From contig NZ_CP183878.1 in the NCBI RefSeq assembly GCF_048572895.1, forward strand, positions 3,658,001 through 3,722,000: DNA of 64,000 bases. Reading direction: 5' to 3'. The notes below the pieces were generated by a model, which saw only the letters and a program-made list of their open reading frames with translations, was not told the origin of the DNA and did no database searches. Shown piece after piece: positions 1 through 9,711 of this stretch. Every line of letters starts with the position of its first letter. The first letter of the stretch is position 1. A program made the position numbers and the translations under genes. This DNA is from Psychrobacillus sp048572895. GTDB taxonomy: Bacteria > Bacillota > Bacilli > Bacillales_A > Planococcaceae.

Positions 1-2
1 CT

Positions 3-101
3 AGTATAAACTATTTTAAAGAGGTTATTATGCAAGAAATTATGAAGGAACAATCTGTCATTGATGTGAAATCCATTACCGTACAATTACTAGTAGAATA
101 A
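3..101 (+). CDS. 3' end of an unidentified gene (partial, runs in from the left edge)
   Basis: The frame is open from the window edge to a TAA at 99-101 and would encode a C-terminal tail ending in ITVQLLVE. An internal ATG at 30 preceded by GAGGTTATT could also start a 23-residue ORF, but an incoming partial gene is the simpler reading. I do not recognise the family. No clear terminator follows before the next gene. Confidence 0.35.
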   Translation, partial: SINYFKEVIMQEIMKEQSVIDVKSITVQLLVE

Positions 102-176
102 AATTTTTCCAATTTTATGCGATATATTGTATAATATTGTTGTACTATTAAGATAATTGAAGGGGGGAATCGTTTC

Positions 177-821
177 ATGCCTATTCCAGTTAATCATACT
201 AAGCCTGTTCGTACAACCGCTAAGCTACATGCTTTCAACCAGCTACAACAATGGATTATAGATGGTACTTTACAACCAGACGAGAAGCTAAACGATATCG
301 AACTTGCACAAGCTTTAGGGGTGAGTAGAACACCCATTCGAGAATCCTTACAACTTTTGGAATCTCAAGGCTTTGTAACGATGCAACCAGGAAGAGCAAC
401 ACAAGTCACACCAGTAGAAAAAGAGGATATTAATAATCTCTTGCCACCATTGGCAGTATTGCAAGCGCTTGCAGCAGAGCTTGCTTGTCCTAATATGGAT
501 GAAGAAGCTCTCAGTCTATTGGAAGAAAAAAATAGAGAATTTTCCGAAGCTCTACAAGCAAAAGAATTTACTACGGCTCTAAGAGTAGATGAAGAGTTTC
601 ATCAACTCATTGTTGACACTGCCAGTAATCCATACATACATTCCATGGTAGAAATGCTTCAAGCACATGTACGTAGATTGTTCTATTATGAAAAAATTGT
701 CTTACGAGAATATTCTGTTGAGCAACACGACAATCTAATTCGTGCATTCCGCGAAAAAAACATCAAGGAACTAGCAGAAATAATGCGCGCAAATTGGATC
801 TATACAATAGAAGAATTTTAA
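177..821 (+). CDS. GntR-family transcriptional regulator, FCD subfamily
   Basis: This 214-residue DNA-binding regulator has an N-terminal winged helix at about residues 14-80, with the GntR recognition-helix signature VSRTPIRESL. A C-terminal all-helical FCD effector domain covers about residues 85-210. The EEFHQLIV and EQHDNLIRAF segments match the metal/ligand-binding histidines of FCD proteins, which usually sense carboxylates. The ATG is preceded by a strong AAGGGGGGAA Shine-Dalgarno. The gene stands alone and ends in a strong terminator, so its targets cannot be inferred from neighbours. The family call is firm; the ligand is unknown. Confidence 0.9.
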   Translation: MPIPVNHTKPVRTTAKLHAFNQLQQWIIDGTLQPDEKLNDIELAQALGVSRTPIRESLQLLESQGFVTMQPGRATQVTPVEKEDINNLLPPLAVLQALAAELACPNMDEEALSLLEEKNREFSEALQAKEFTTALRVDEEFHQLIVDTASNPYIHSMVEMLQAHVRRLFYYEKIVLREYSVEQHDNLIRAFREKNIKELAEIMRANWIYTIEEF

Positions 822-843
822 GATACAAGAATAGTAATTTAAG

Positions 844-893
844 AGGGAATGGAAAGAAGTGATCAAGTCGCTCTCTCCATTCCCTTTATTTTT
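844..893 (+). terminator. Rho-independent terminator of the GntR gene
   Basis: The arms AGGGAATGGA (844-853) and TCCATTCCCT (876-885) form a perfect 10-bp stem, followed by TTATTTTT. Confidence 0.85.
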
Positions 894-949
894 GGTGCTA
901 TTATTAGTAACAGGGCAAAGATAATAATAAAATAGCTAGGAGAATTTGT

Positions 950-1375
950 ATGAAAATAACGCAGCAATGGAATCAAGAGGACAGTGATTTTATTCGGAAG
1001 AAGGTAATTGAATACAATCTTGCAAAACTACTGGAGGATGTTAAACACCCAGTAAAAAATATTAGTTTTATACTTAGAAATGAGGATGAGATAATATTAG
1101 GTGGTATTACTGGCACAATTTTTTGGTATCACTTACATATAGATTTCTTATGGGTTGATGAATCTTTAAGAGGCAATGGATATGGCAAACAGCTATTAGA
1201 TAATATAGAGCTATTAGCAAGAGAGAATAATTGTAACCTCATTCAACTGGATACATTTAGCTTTCAAGCACCAAACTTCTATCAAAAGTACGGTTATGAC
1301 GTAGTTGGTGTAATAGAAGATCATCCTAATAAGAATAACCAACAGTATTACCTTACAAAAAGACTTACTTATTAA
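950..1375 (+). CDS. GNAT-family N-acetyltransferase
   Basis: A 141-residue single-domain acetyltransferase. The acetyl-CoA pyrophosphate-binding motif A is visible as LRGNGYGKQLL near residues 83-93. The C-terminal APNFYQKYGY segment is the usual GNAT beta4-alpha4 'FYxxxGF' element. The ATG follows TAGGAGAATTTGT. It is monocistronic between two terminators. The acceptor substrate cannot be deduced; small GNATs of this type modify amines, antibiotics or protein N-termini. Confidence 0.88.
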   Translation: MKITQQWNQEDSDFIRKKVIEYNLAKLLEDVKHPVKNISFILRNEDEIILGGITGTIFWYHLHIDFLWVDESLRGNGYGKQLLDNIELLARENNCNLIQLDTFSFQAPNFYQKYGYDVVGVIEDHPNKNNQQYYLTKRLTY

Positions 1376-1423
1376 GCGATTAAGTAAATGATTAAATGCA
1401 ACTTTTTTTGTCTTTGAAACAAA

Positions 1424-1475
1424 AAGGTGGCCAGGAAAGAGTTGTGTTATTCACAGCCTTCCAAGCCACCTTCTT
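1424..1475 (-). terminator. Terminator of brnQ
   Basis: AAGGTGGC (1424-1431) pairs with GCCACCTT (1465-1472), with an inner AGGAA/TTCC extension. Read on the minus strand the stem is followed by TTTTTGTTTC, so it terminates brnQ. It may also stop plus-strand transcription from the acetyltransferase. Confidence 0.8.
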
Positions 1476-1481
1476 TATTCA

Positions 1482-2837
1482 TTAAACTGATTTTATTTCT
1501 GTTTTTTCAAATCTCGAAATGATTCCTGTTACAAGCGTTACTATTATAAATGGTATTAACCATCCTAAACCTACACTATAAAACGGTAATACGTTCTCAT
1601 AAAAACTTACGATTGGCTGTAGCCAGCTATAATGCTCAATACCTAATGAATCACAAAGAGCCTTTAAGCCATCTATAATACTTATTAGGAACGTCACGAA
1701 CATTACACTAACGTATACAACTCTTGCATGATTAAACAATGGTGATAAGAAGGTTAAGAATATCAATACAATCGCTAGTGGATATAATAACATTAATACT
1801 GGGATCGAATACGTAATAATATTAGATAATCCAAAGTTTGCAATAATACAAGTAAAAACACTAAAGAAGATGACAAATGCTTTATAACTAATCTTCGGCA
1901 TTAATGTGTGGAAGTATTCTCCACATGCAGTAGTTAAACCGATACTTGTCGTCAGACAAGCTAAGAAGATGATAACGGATAAAAGTATTGCTCCGAATGA
2001 CCCGAAATAATGTCCCGATGCAGCGCTTAATACAGGTCCACCATTGTCAAATAATCCAAATAGGTTCACACTAGTAGCCCCTAAGTAGGCAATTCCAGCA
2101 TAAATTAAACCTAAAAACAAAATTGCGATCCCGCCTGATTTCGCTGTAGCAACTAAAATTCCCTTAGTAGATGTTACACCCATGGAACGGATTGCTTGAA
2201 TTACGATAATACCAAATACTAAGGAAGCCAATGCATCCATCGTATTATAACCCTCCGTAAACCCAGTCATAAAGGCATTTGTTACATAGTTCCCCTGTGG
2301 TTCTTCAAAAACACCCATTGGCTTAATAATTACGAATAGTAATAAAAAGAATAATCCTATAATAATTCCTGGCGAAAGATACTTCCCGACATTATCTACC
2401 ATTTTAGATGGATTCAAAGATAGCAATAACGTGAGTCCGAAGAAAATAATCGTAAATACTAACAAACCAAGTTGTGCATAATCTTGGTTCATAAATGGCA
2501 GAATTCCAATTTCAAATGAAACAGCACCTGTTCTCGGCAAAGCAAAAAATGGTCCTATTGTTAAGTAAAGTAGTGCGGTAAAGATTACCGCAAAGACAGG
2601 ATGTACTCTACTAGAAAGCTCCTGTAAGTTTTTACTTCCCGAGAATCCCATCGCTAGGGTACCTAAAAAAGGCAACCCAATTCCTGTAAGTAAAAATCCA
2701 ATGACTGCTATCCATACTTGTGTCCCCGCATTTTGTCCTAAACTAGCCGGAAAGATTAAATTCCCTGCTCCAAAAAATAATGCAAATAGCATAACTCCAA
2801 TCACTAAATGATTAGAAAATGATAGTTTTGTCTTCAT
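1482..2837 (-). CDS. brnQ: Branched-chain amino acid:cation symporter (LIVCS family)
   Basis: This 451-residue integral membrane protein has about twelve hydrophobic segments and the family's N-terminal signature, in which ALFFGAGNLIFPA follows the first helix. Family members take up leucine, isoleucine and valine with Na+ or H+ across the cytoplasmic membrane. The length matches BrnQ/BraB proteins. The ATG at 2837 is preceded on the minus strand by ACAGGAGGAACAATAAA. The gene is monocistronic with its own terminator. No clear CodY box was recognised in the leader, although CodY control would be typical. Confidence 0.93.
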   Translation of the reverse strand: MKTKLSFSNHLVIGVMLFALFFGAGNLIFPASLGQNAGTQVWIAVIGFLLTGIGLPFLGTLAMGFSGSKNLQELSSRVHPVFAVIFTALLYLTIGPFFALPRTGAVSFEIGILPFMNQDYAQLGLLVFTIIFFGLTLLLSLNPSKMVDNVGKYLSPGIIIGLFFLLLFVIIKPMGVFEEPQGNYVTNAFMTGFTEGYNTMDALASLVFGIIVIQAIRSMGVTSTKGILVATAKSGGIAILFLGLIYAGIAYLGATSVNLFGLFDNGGPVLSAASGHYFGSFGAILLSVIIFLACLTTSIGLTTACGEYFHTLMPKISYKAFVIFFSVFTCIIANFGLSNIITYSIPVLMLLYPLAIVLIFLTFLSPLFNHARVVYVSVMFVTFLISIIDGLKALCDSLGIEHYSWLQPIVSFYENVLPFYSVGLGWLIPFIIVTLVTGIISRFEKTEIKSV

Positions 2838-3204
2838 TTTATTGTTCCTCCTGTGTTATAAGAAATAATCATTTCTTGTGTTTTCTAGATGATTTGTTAT
2901 GAATGCTATACAAATGATTGTTTCTAATCACGCCAGTATGCAATATATCAAAGTTGATAATACTATGAAAATGGGTAGAATGCAATATATTAGACGAAAT
3001 TAATTGAACATTTCTTTTATTTACAAAAGTTAATTTTGCTAAATCGTCATATTTTCAACTAATAGTTTTGATCTTAAAATCCCTTGTACAGTATAGAATT
3101 TCTCATATTCCATCTGATTATTAAGTCTATCCTTCCTCAATAAGAATATGTAAAAATTAACAAATGCAACAACTAGGACTTATACATTGAATTCTTAATA
3201 AGTA
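2838..3204. other. Intergenic region upstream of brnQ
   Basis: About 370 AT-rich bases. They should hold the brnQ promoter on the minus strand. The word ATGCAATATAT occurs twice (near 2938 and 2980) and could be an operator half-site, but I cannot assign a regulator. No T-box, riboswitch or small gene was recognised. Confidence 0.4.
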
Positions 3205-3893
3205 AGAAAAACCGAGCAAAAAGGCGCCCAGTCCTTATAGTTCAAACCTGTTTCTAACGTTTTCGAAGGGCTTTGGACAAATTTGCCGCTATATTATTAC
3301 CGATTATTTTAGAGAGATGTTGGTCATGACTGACGTCATGACCAACATCTCTTTTCTCGGTAATTTTATGGCGATTGTCCGTCCGCCTCCCTTCTACAAC
3401 TTTAGGAACTAGTTTAGTGCCTTTTTATATAATGAAAGAAAAGATACTTCCAAATTCATAGAGTAAGCTCCCGAAGATACAATTTCGTTCGCTTTTTCAC
3501 TTCTTTATTTAGTAAAAACTTACTATTTCTCTTTATTCCCACTAGTAAAAGAAAGTCTAATTCCTTTATTCATCATGAAATAATAGCATTCTCATTCAAT
3601 TACTTTTACAAATGGCTTTATCTTTAAATAAAATTTGGCTAATTTTATAATCTAAGCGAAATGCTTTGCCAAATCTTATAGAGGAGTACTACTCATATAA
3701 TTGATTTTCGTTTCAGGTGGCGACTTCGGCGTGATGAGTGAGACAGATGAGACGTCACATCGACGCGTTAGCGACAGTGATAGCTGATCGCTCCCCCCGC
3801 GAAAAGCGTCCACCTGAAACGAAAATCAGTGGTATTATTCATTCTTTCAAGTCCCATGAACCCAATTTTCACGGGACATTTTTATATATTTTC
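3205..3893. repeat. Large structured intergenic repeat, copy 1
   Basis: First of four copies in the window (the others are at 19807, 20483 and a deleted one at 52779). The left module shares the word GTTTCTAACGTTTTCGAAGG with small changes and has a perfect 18-bp hairpin with a 4-base loop at 3313-3352, closed further out by ACCGA/TCGGT and by ACCTGTTTCTA/TAGGAACTAGTTT-like arms. The right module has perfect 19-bp arms TGATTTTCGTTTCAGGTGG (3702-3720) and CCACCTGAAACGAAAATCA (3810-3828) around a GC-richer core. No transposase is present. A 76-codon ORF inside the right module looks non-coding. Confidence 0.85.
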
Positions 3894-3894
3894 T

Positions 3895-3947
3895 TAAAAA
3901 AAGCTATACAACCGGAGAGCTTCTCCAATTGTATAGCTTTTCTTTTA
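3895..3947 (-). terminator. Terminator of the mrp operon
   Basis: AAAGCTATACAA and TTGTATAGCTTT form a 12-bp stem around CCGGAGAGCTTCTCCAA, itself partly paired. On the minus strand the stem is followed by a 7-T run. It lies directly after the mrpG stop codon. Confidence 0.9.
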
Positions 3948-4307
3948 TTATTTATCATCTGGAAATAATACTTCCTTTAAAGCATCATCTGAGGAATTTT
4001 CAGTAAGCTCCACTTTCGAGCGATACGCTGCTCGCGTTAGCAAGTGCCCTGCGACAGGGGCAGTCAAAAATACAAATAATATACCTAGTATGAGACGCAC
4101 ACTTATAAAATTTTCACTTACCCAAAAATATATAAAGGCTCCAGATAGAGACAACAGTACTGCTACGGTTGAGCTTTTTGTAGCTGCATGTGAGCGTGTA
4201 TAGACATCTGGAAGACGAATAATTCCGAAGGCACTAATCACGCTCATGACACTTCCTATAAAAATGATAATAACAGCAACGTACTCAATTATCTGACTTA
4301 TAGTCAA
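3948..4307 (-). CDS. mrpG: Mrp antiporter subunit G
   Basis: About 119 residues with three hydrophobic helices and the subunit G signature IIRLPDVYTRSHAATKSST. It is the last subunit of the hetero-oligomeric Na+/H+ antiporter in the cytoplasmic membrane. I chose the TTG at 4307 because it lies just after AAAGGGGG with a spacing of about 6. The upstream ATG at 4343 would add 12 polar residues not typical of the family. The start lies inside the end of mrpF, which suggests translational coupling. Confidence 0.92.
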   Translation of the reverse strand: MTISQIIEYVAVIIIFIGSVMSVISAFGIIRLPDVYTRSHAATKSSTVAVLLSLSGAFIYFWVSENFISVRLILGILFVFLTAPVAGHLLTRAAYRSKVELTENSSDDALKEVLFPDDK

Positions 4308-4569
4308 TAATAGTCCCCCTTTCAATATACTTGGAAATGGCAATTGTACTTATAAAAGCAAGGATACCAAGTATAAGAATAGCCTCTAAAAATGCCTTTG
4401 TTTTTAAGACAATCGAAATAATAGCAATCATTGATATGAGATTTACACCAATCATATCTAACGCTACAGCTCTATCCGGCATAGAAGGACCTTTAATGAT
4501 ACGAAAAAGAGCAATTGCAATAGATATAGCAAATAATGTTAAAGATACCAACAGTATTTTTTCAATCAT
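4285..4569 (-). CDS. mrpF: Mrp antiporter subunit F
   Basis: A 94-residue protein with three membrane helices and the conserved RIIKGPSMPDRAVALDMIGV loop of MrpF, including the Asp of the family. Its ATG shares one base with the mrpE stop (TAATG), so it is translationally coupled. It is part of the Mrp complex that expels Na+ in exchange for H+, supporting alkaline and salt tolerance. Confidence 0.94.
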   Translation of the reverse strand: MIEKILLVSLTLFAISIAIALFRIIKGPSMPDRAVALDMIGVNLISMIAIISIVLKTKAFLEAILILGILAFISTIAISKYIERGTIIDYKSDN

Positions 4570-5051
4570 TAGCGGGTCACCTCCATAATTGCTTTTTCAA
4601 ATTTAGTAATCGACCGTAATACATCTGCCTTAGACTGCTCTATATCCATTGCATGAATATAAAACATATCCCCTTCTGGGTTCACTTCCATCACAACGGA
4701 ACCTGGAGTCAACGTTAACAACATTGCTAGGGTGGTAATTTCCCAGTCTCCTTTAAGCTCTGTTTTATAAGTGAAAATTCCGGGCTTTAGATCCCAACGT
4801 GGATTTAATATTTGTTTACTGATTAAAAGACTCGACTGAGCTAATTCTGATATAAATATGAAAATCAGCTTAATAATGGAGAATAATCTTCTCAAATAAA
4901 ACTGAGTCCCAAAAAATCGATGCATTAAGAAAATTATGAAGATCCCTACGATGAAACCACCAAAAAATGTTGTCATCTTCAGTTCATCTTCATCCTGTAA
5001 TGTTGTCCACAAAAATGCGATGAATAGGTTTAGTAAAAATTGTGCAGGCAT
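4569..5051 (-). CDS. mrpE: Mrp antiporter subunit E
   Basis: About 160 residues. The N-terminus has hydrophobic helices with the typical MPAQFLLNLFIAFLW start. The C-terminal soluble part contains TLTPGSVVMEV and the FYIHAMD motif of the MrpE/MnhE family. An ATG at 5072 is possible, but the one at 5051 directly follows GGGAGAGGTGAGGAAT and gives the canonical N-terminus. The larger start would overlap the mrpD stop. Confidence 0.94.
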   Translation of the reverse strand: MPAQFLLNLFIAFLWTTLQDEDELKMTTFFGGFIVGIFIIFLMHRFFGTQFYLRRLFSIIKLIFIFISELAQSSLLISKQILNPRWDLKPGIFTYKTELKGDWEITTLAMLLTLTPGSVVMEVNPEGDMFYIHAMDIEQSKADVLRSITKFEKAIMEVTR

Positions 5052-5068
5052 ATTCCTCACCTCTCCCA

Positions 5069-6553
5069 TCACTTATTTCCTCCCATTACTGCATCAATAT
5101 ATATGGAAGGATTAGATAGAGTATGAGCTGCGTCCGTTACATAGCTGGATATAAACTCTGCTCCAAGTCCTAATGAAATCGTTGCTATTCCCAACAAAAC
5201 GATTGGAATAATCATTCCCATTTTCATCGGCTTTTCCTCTTCTAGACTAATAATAGTTTCCCCAAATATAGTATTTAAGAAAACCCGGAGAAGAGAATAC
5301 AGCACAACAATACTGGAGATAAAAGCCAATGCTAGTAATATGTAAGAACCCGATTCAATAGCACCTTGTCCAACTAGTATTTTCCCTACAAATCCACTCA
5401 ACGGCGGGATACCCGCCAATGAACAGGTAACTAGGAAGAACATCCATCCAAATAGAGGATAATTTCGGATTAGTCCACTCATTTCATCAATTTTTGATTT
5501 GCCAGTTAAGTAAATCATCGTACCTGCTAGTAAAAATAACATGGCTTTTGCAATCATGTCATGAATTACATAGTATATAGATCCTGCAATAGAAGTTTCA
5601 GTTCCTACAGCAAGACCGATCAATATAAACCCAACAGCTATTACCACATTATACGAAACGATTAACCGAACATCCTTAAAAGCAATGGCCCCTATACATC
5701 CAACAATTAATGTGATTCCCGCCATTATTCCGATCAATGTGTGGGATATTAATGGCTCGTGGTAGAATATGAGTGTAAATGTACGGAAAAGTGCGTATAT
5801 CCCTACCTTTGTAAGTAATGCTCCAAACAACGCTGCAATCGCAGTAGGTGGCACAGAATAGGTTCCTGGAAGCCAAAAGAATAGCAACAATCCGGCTTTT
5901 AAACTAAATACTATTAAAAACAAAATGCTTATTGTAGTAAGTAAAGGACCTTGTCCTGCCTCCGATACTCTTTCTGATATATGCGCCATATTTAAAGTAC
6001 CTACAGTACCATATAAATAGGCAAGCGCTACTAAGAAGAACCATGAAGCAAGAATATTAATCACTACATACTTTATCGATTCTCTCAGCTGTCGCTTGGT
6101 CCCTCCCAATGTAACTAATACATATGAAGCTAATAACATTACTTCAAAACAGACAAATAGGTTAAATAGATCTCCCGTTAAAAACGATCCATTCACTCCT
6201 GCAACTAAAAATAATACAAAAGGATAGAAGTACATTTTTTCATGTCTTTCTCCAATGGATGAAAACGCATGGATTAGACAGATAGCAGTAACTATACTGG
6301 CCGTAAGCACGAGTAACATCGCAAAGGAATCTGCTACAAACAGAATCCCAAATGGAGGCTCCCATCCACCAAAATCTAATCGTATAATTCCATCGGTCTG
6401 AACTTTATTTAAAATAAATATACTGATGGCGGCTATGCCAATCATTGTTATTAAACTAATGACACGCTGTAATTTCACATATGGTCGTAAAAACACCAAT
6501 ACAATCCCAACCATAATAGGAATAATTAACGGTAGTACAATTAAATTACTCAT
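5069..6553 (-). CDS. mrpD: Mrp antiporter subunit D (proton-translocating subunit)
   Basis: This 494-residue, roughly 14-helix membrane protein is related to complex I NuoN/NuoM. The conserved glutamate of the proton channel is visible in LFVCFEVMLLASYVL (about residue 137). The essential lysine lies in GALLTKVGIYALF (about residue 219). It starts eight bases inside the mrpC end. In characterised Bacillus Mrp systems MrpA and MrpD carry the ion-translocating channels. Length and motifs are normal. Confidence 0.96.
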   Translation of the reverse strand: MSNLIVLPLIIPIMVGIVLVFLRPYVKLQRVISLITMIGIAAISIFILNKVQTDGIIRLDFGGWEPPFGILFVADSFAMLLVLTASIVTAICLIHAFSSIGERHEKMYFYPFVLFLVAGVNGSFLTGDLFNLFVCFEVMLLASYVLVTLGGTKRQLRESIKYVVINILASWFFLVALAYLYGTVGTLNMAHISERVSEAGQGPLLTTISILFLIVFSLKAGLLLFFWLPGTYSVPPTAIAALFGALLTKVGIYALFRTFTLIFYHEPLISHTLIGIMAGITLIVGCIGAIAFKDVRLIVSYNVVIAVGFILIGLAVGTETSIAGSIYYVIHDMIAKAMLFLLAGTMIYLTGKSKIDEMSGLIRNYPLFGWMFFLVTCSLAGIPPLSGFVGKILVGQGAIESGSYILLALAFISSIVVLYSLLRVFLNTIFGETIISLEEEKPMKMGMIIPIVLLGIATISLGLGAEFISSYVTDAAHTLSNPSIYIDAVMGGNK

Positions 6554-6884
6554 CTTTTGCCCCTCTCAATTCATCGAGATCATCCGTACCAACATCCTGA
6601 TAAGTACGGTAGGCTAGTACAAGTATGAAGGCTGTTACTGCGAAGCTAATCACGATAGCAGTTAATATTAGTGCTTGCGGTAAAGCATCTGTATAAGGCG
6701 CATCTGCTTCCTTTAATAAGGGAACATTGCCTTGCTTTAAGTTCCCCATTGTTAATATGAGTAAATGGACTGCATGTGAAAATACAGCGGTTCCCAAAAT
6801 TATTCGAATTATATTTCTAGAGAGGATTAGATACGTGGCAACAGCAACTAAAATCCCTATTAACATAATGATCAATGTTTCCAT
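6546..6884 (-). CDS. mrpC: Mrp antiporter subunit C (NuoK-like)
   Basis: A 112-residue, three-helix protein homologous to NuoK. Visible marks are LGTAVFSHAVHLLILTMG in helix 2 and DALPQALILTAIVISFAVTA in helix 3. It begins three bases after mrpB and overlaps mrpD, consistent with one polycistronic mRNA. The C-terminal tail is acidic and cytoplasmic. Confidence 0.95.
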   Translation of the reverse strand: METLIIMLIGILVAVATYLILSRNIIRIILGTAVFSHAVHLLILTMGNLKQGNVPLLKEADAPYTDALPQALILTAIVISFAVTAFILVLAYRTYQDVGTDDLDELRGAKDE

Positions 6885-6887
6885 TAG

Positions 6888-7322
6888 TTATCCACCATCC
6901 TCACTTATGCTTAAAATAATCGTTACTAATACACCGACAACCGTTAAAGCTACACCGGCTTCAAATATAGTCACCGTCGTCAGTTCCGTTTCCCCAAAAA
7001 TAGGCAAATCAAAATAGGCAAAGGTTTGAGACATGAATGGAACTCCAAACAATATGGACCCAAATCCTGTGGATGTAGCTAATAATACGCCAAACGCTGC
7101 AACATATTTAAAGTCTAACGGTAGACTCTTTTTGACCGTTTCGATGTCCGTAGACAAATATAGCAATACAATTGCGGATGCTAGAACTAGTCCACCGATA
7201 AATCCACCACCTGGTGTATTATGACCTGAAAGGAATAAGTACACACCAAATGTCAAAATGATAAATACAACAATCCTACTAATTGTACGGAGTATGACAT
7301 CATTGATCTTCAATGTTTTCAT
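6888..7322 (-). CDS. mrpB: Mrp antiporter subunit B
   Basis: A 144-residue, four-helix protein. The family motif GHNTPGGGFIGGLVLASAI is intact after helix 1. It overlaps the mrpA stop region (7300-7322), which implies coupling. It is one of the seven subunits required for Mrp assembly and antiport. Confidence 0.95.
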   Translation of the reverse strand: MKTLKINDVILRTISRIVVFIILTFGVYLFLSGHNTPGGGFIGGLVLASAIVLLYLSTDIETVKKSLPLDFKYVAAFGVLLATSTGFGSILFGVPFMSQTFAYFDLPIFGETELTTVTIFEAGVALTVVGVLVTIILSISEDGG

Positions 7323-9711
7323 CCTCCTTTTTTGGTCTTAGCTTAATCATTGAATACACACCTAAACCTGCTATAAATAGCACGACCACTTCAAGCATCG
7401 TATCAAAACCACGGAAATCACCCAATATAGCATTTACAATATTTGCTCCTCCAGCTAGTTCATAGGCATCTTCAAAGTAGCTAGAAATAGTATCAAATTG
7501 ATTGAAATCTACTACTGATAATCCAACTAAAACAACTACCAATCCGACTGCTATCGATACTATTCCATTAACTATTTTTGTTCGTGATGGAAGCTTCTCC
7601 TTCTTCCAATCCGGTAAATGAGAAAAAGCTAACAGGAATAATGCGGTGGTTACAGATTCTACGACTAACTGGGTTAAAGCTAAATCCGGAGCCCGGAAAA
7701 TGACAAAAAAGATGGCAATCGAATATCCTAATACCCCATTCAACAATGTCGCCGTCATACGAGATTTCGCAAATATCATCGACAATGCTGCAACCGCCAT
7801 AATGGCAACTAAACACACTTCGTAAACTCTGACAAATGCATTTGTTGAAATATCAAACGAAAACGCTCTTGAATAGAACAAATACCCACCTACGACCAAT
7901 ACAAAGAACACAAAAATATATATTAAATAATGTCGTAAAAGTCCATTCATATAGCGATTAGTTACTATATTGGATTTACTAACTGAGGACGCTAATAAAT
8001 TGTTATAGAGTCCATTAAACGTGAATCGAGGAGAAAATAATCCATAAATCGGTTTCCATAATTTAAGAAGCCTAAATAGAATAGCACCTATTAAAATAAC
8101 CCCTATAGTCATGAGTAATTCTGAATTTATTCCATGCCAAGCTGAGATTTTTGGCGCTAATTCCGTAGCATCTCCAAAAGTTGGATAAATACTACTCATT
8201 GCTGGTTGCAATATATATTGACCTAATAGATTTGGAAAGAAGAATATGCCTACAACTAAAGCTGCAAGAATCATTGGAGATATTAACATTCCAATTGGGG
8301 CTTCATGAATAGGTTTATCCAATTTCTCTGGCTGAGGCTTACCAAGAAATGCTTTAAAAACGATAATCATACAGTAAATAAATGTAAAGACACTAGCGAT
8401 CCAAGCTACAATTGGAAAGATAATCCCGAACGACGGTAAAGAAAAAATATCTACTTCCATAATATGTACAGTCGCTGCAAAGAACATTTCCTTACTTAGA
8501 AATCCATTGAACGGTGGTAACCCAGCCATCGATAAACTTCCTATTACAGCAACCGTAAATGTAAATGGCATGAGTGTCATTAATCCACCCAGTCTTCGAA
8601 CATCCCTTGTTCCTAACTCATGATCGAGAATTCCAACGACCATAAACAATGCACCTTTAAAGGTTGAATGATTAATCAAGTGAAATAAAGCGGCAAATGT
8701 TGCTTGTGTATAAATAACTGAGTCAGCTGAATAGCCAAACTGCAATGCTATCGATCCTAAACCAAGCAAGCTCATGATAAGCCCTAGCTGACTAATAGTT
8801 GAAAAAGCCAGCAATGCTTTTAGATCTGTTTGCTTGACAGCATTAAAGGAACCCCAAAATAGTGTAATCATTCCGACTATACTTACTACCCAAAACCATA
8901 CTTCATCAGCACCAAAAACTGGCGTGAACCGCGCCACCAAATATATACCGGCCTTCACCATCGTTGCCGAATGTAAATAAGCACTTACAGGGGTTGGAGC
9001 CTCCATAGCATCCGGAAGCCAAATATGGAAAGGAAATTGTGCTGACTTCGTAAATGCTCCTAGCAATATTAAAATCATCGCAGGTATGAACAAAGCGTGG
9101 TCGCTAAACTCAGTCACACTAGTAATTATTTCTCGAATACTAAAAGAACCAGTCATCGTATGCAACATGATAAAGCCAACTAACATAGCAATTCCGCCAC
9201 TTACAGTTATGAGCATCGCTTTTTGTGCACCCTGTCTAGAGGCTTGTCGATGATTCCAAAAGGCGATTAACAGGAATGAAGAAACACTCGTTAATTCCCA
9301 AAAAACATATAACACCATTAAGTTATCAGAAAAAACAACTCCAAGCATGGCACCCATAAATAATAATAAATAACAATAAAAATGCTGTAAGGATTCTTTA
9401 GATGAAAGATAAAATATGGAATATAAAATAACTAATGCTCCAACGCCTGTGATTAATAGAGCAAAGATCATACTTAGACCATCTAAATATGTCGTGAAGT
9501 TAAAATCTAATGTGGGAATCCATTCATATGTATGGACATAAGTTTTACCACCTGCTACCGAGGGAATTAGCCTAGCAAGTATGACAAACAAAACAAAAGG
9601 TACAATCAATACAAACCAACCGAGGTGAGTCTTCTTAAATCGCCTGTATGAAAATGGCAGGAGTGCAGCAACTATAAACGGGATTAATATAACTAAATTT
9701 ATGGAAAACAA
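7300..9711 (-). CDS. mrpA: Mrp antiporter subunit A (large proton-translocating subunit)
   Basis: An 803-residue, roughly 20-helix membrane protein. The N-terminal NuoL-like antiporter domain carries VFWELTSVSSFLLIAFW (glutamate near residue 140) and SATMVKAGIYLVARF (essential lysine near 223). The C-terminal MrpA-specific region contains the MrpB-like TTALFLLAFSHLPD segment. The start is a TTG at 9711, placed by an ideal AGGAGG seven bases upstream. It is the first gene of the complete mrpABCDEFG operon. Confidence 0.96.
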   Translation of the reverse strand: MFSINLVILIPFIVAALLPFSYRRFKKTHLGWFVLIVPFVLFVILARLIPSVAGGKTYVHTYEWIPTLDFNFTTYLDGLSMIFALLITGVGALVILYSIFYLSSKESLQHFYCYLLLFMGAMLGVVFSDNLMVLYVFWELTSVSSFLLIAFWNHRQASRQGAQKAMLITVSGGIAMLVGFIMLHTMTGSFSIREIITSVTEFSDHALFIPAMILILLGAFTKSAQFPFHIWLPDAMEAPTPVSAYLHSATMVKAGIYLVARFTPVFGADEVWFWVVSIVGMITLFWGSFNAVKQTDLKALLAFSTISQLGLIMSLLGLGSIALQFGYSADSVIYTQATFAALFHLINHSTFKGALFMVVGILDHELGTRDVRRLGGLMTLMPFTFTVAVIGSLSMAGLPPFNGFLSKEMFFAATVHIMEVDIFSLPSFGIIFPIVAWIASVFTFIYCMIIVFKAFLGKPQPEKLDKPIHEAPIGMLISPMILAALVVGIFFFPNLLGQYILQPAMSSIYPTFGDATELAPKISAWHGINSELLMTIGVILIGAILFRLLKLWKPIYGLFSPRFTFNGLYNNLLASSVSKSNIVTNRYMNGLLRHYLIYIFVFFVLVVGGYLFYSRAFSFDISTNAFVRVYEVCLVAIMAVAALSMIFAKSRMTATLLNGVLGYSIAIFFVIFRAPDLALTQLVVESVTTALFLLAFSHLPDWKKEKLPSRTKIVNGIVSIAVGLVVVLVGLSVVDFNQFDTISSYFEDAYELAGGANIVNAILGDFRGFDTMLEVVVLFIAGLGVYSMIKLRPKKEDENIEDQ

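Noticed and set aside
3738..3968. 76-codon plus-strand ORF
   Set aside because: It lies in the right module of structured repeat copy 1, has no good ribosome site, and is not preserved in copies 2 and 3. It also runs into the mrp terminator.
4331..4588. ORFs antisense to mrp genes, also at 6426-6617, 6727-7017 and 7033-7224
   Set aside because: They are opposite strongly coding, motif-bearing mrp genes and have low-complexity Ile/Thr-rich shadow translations.
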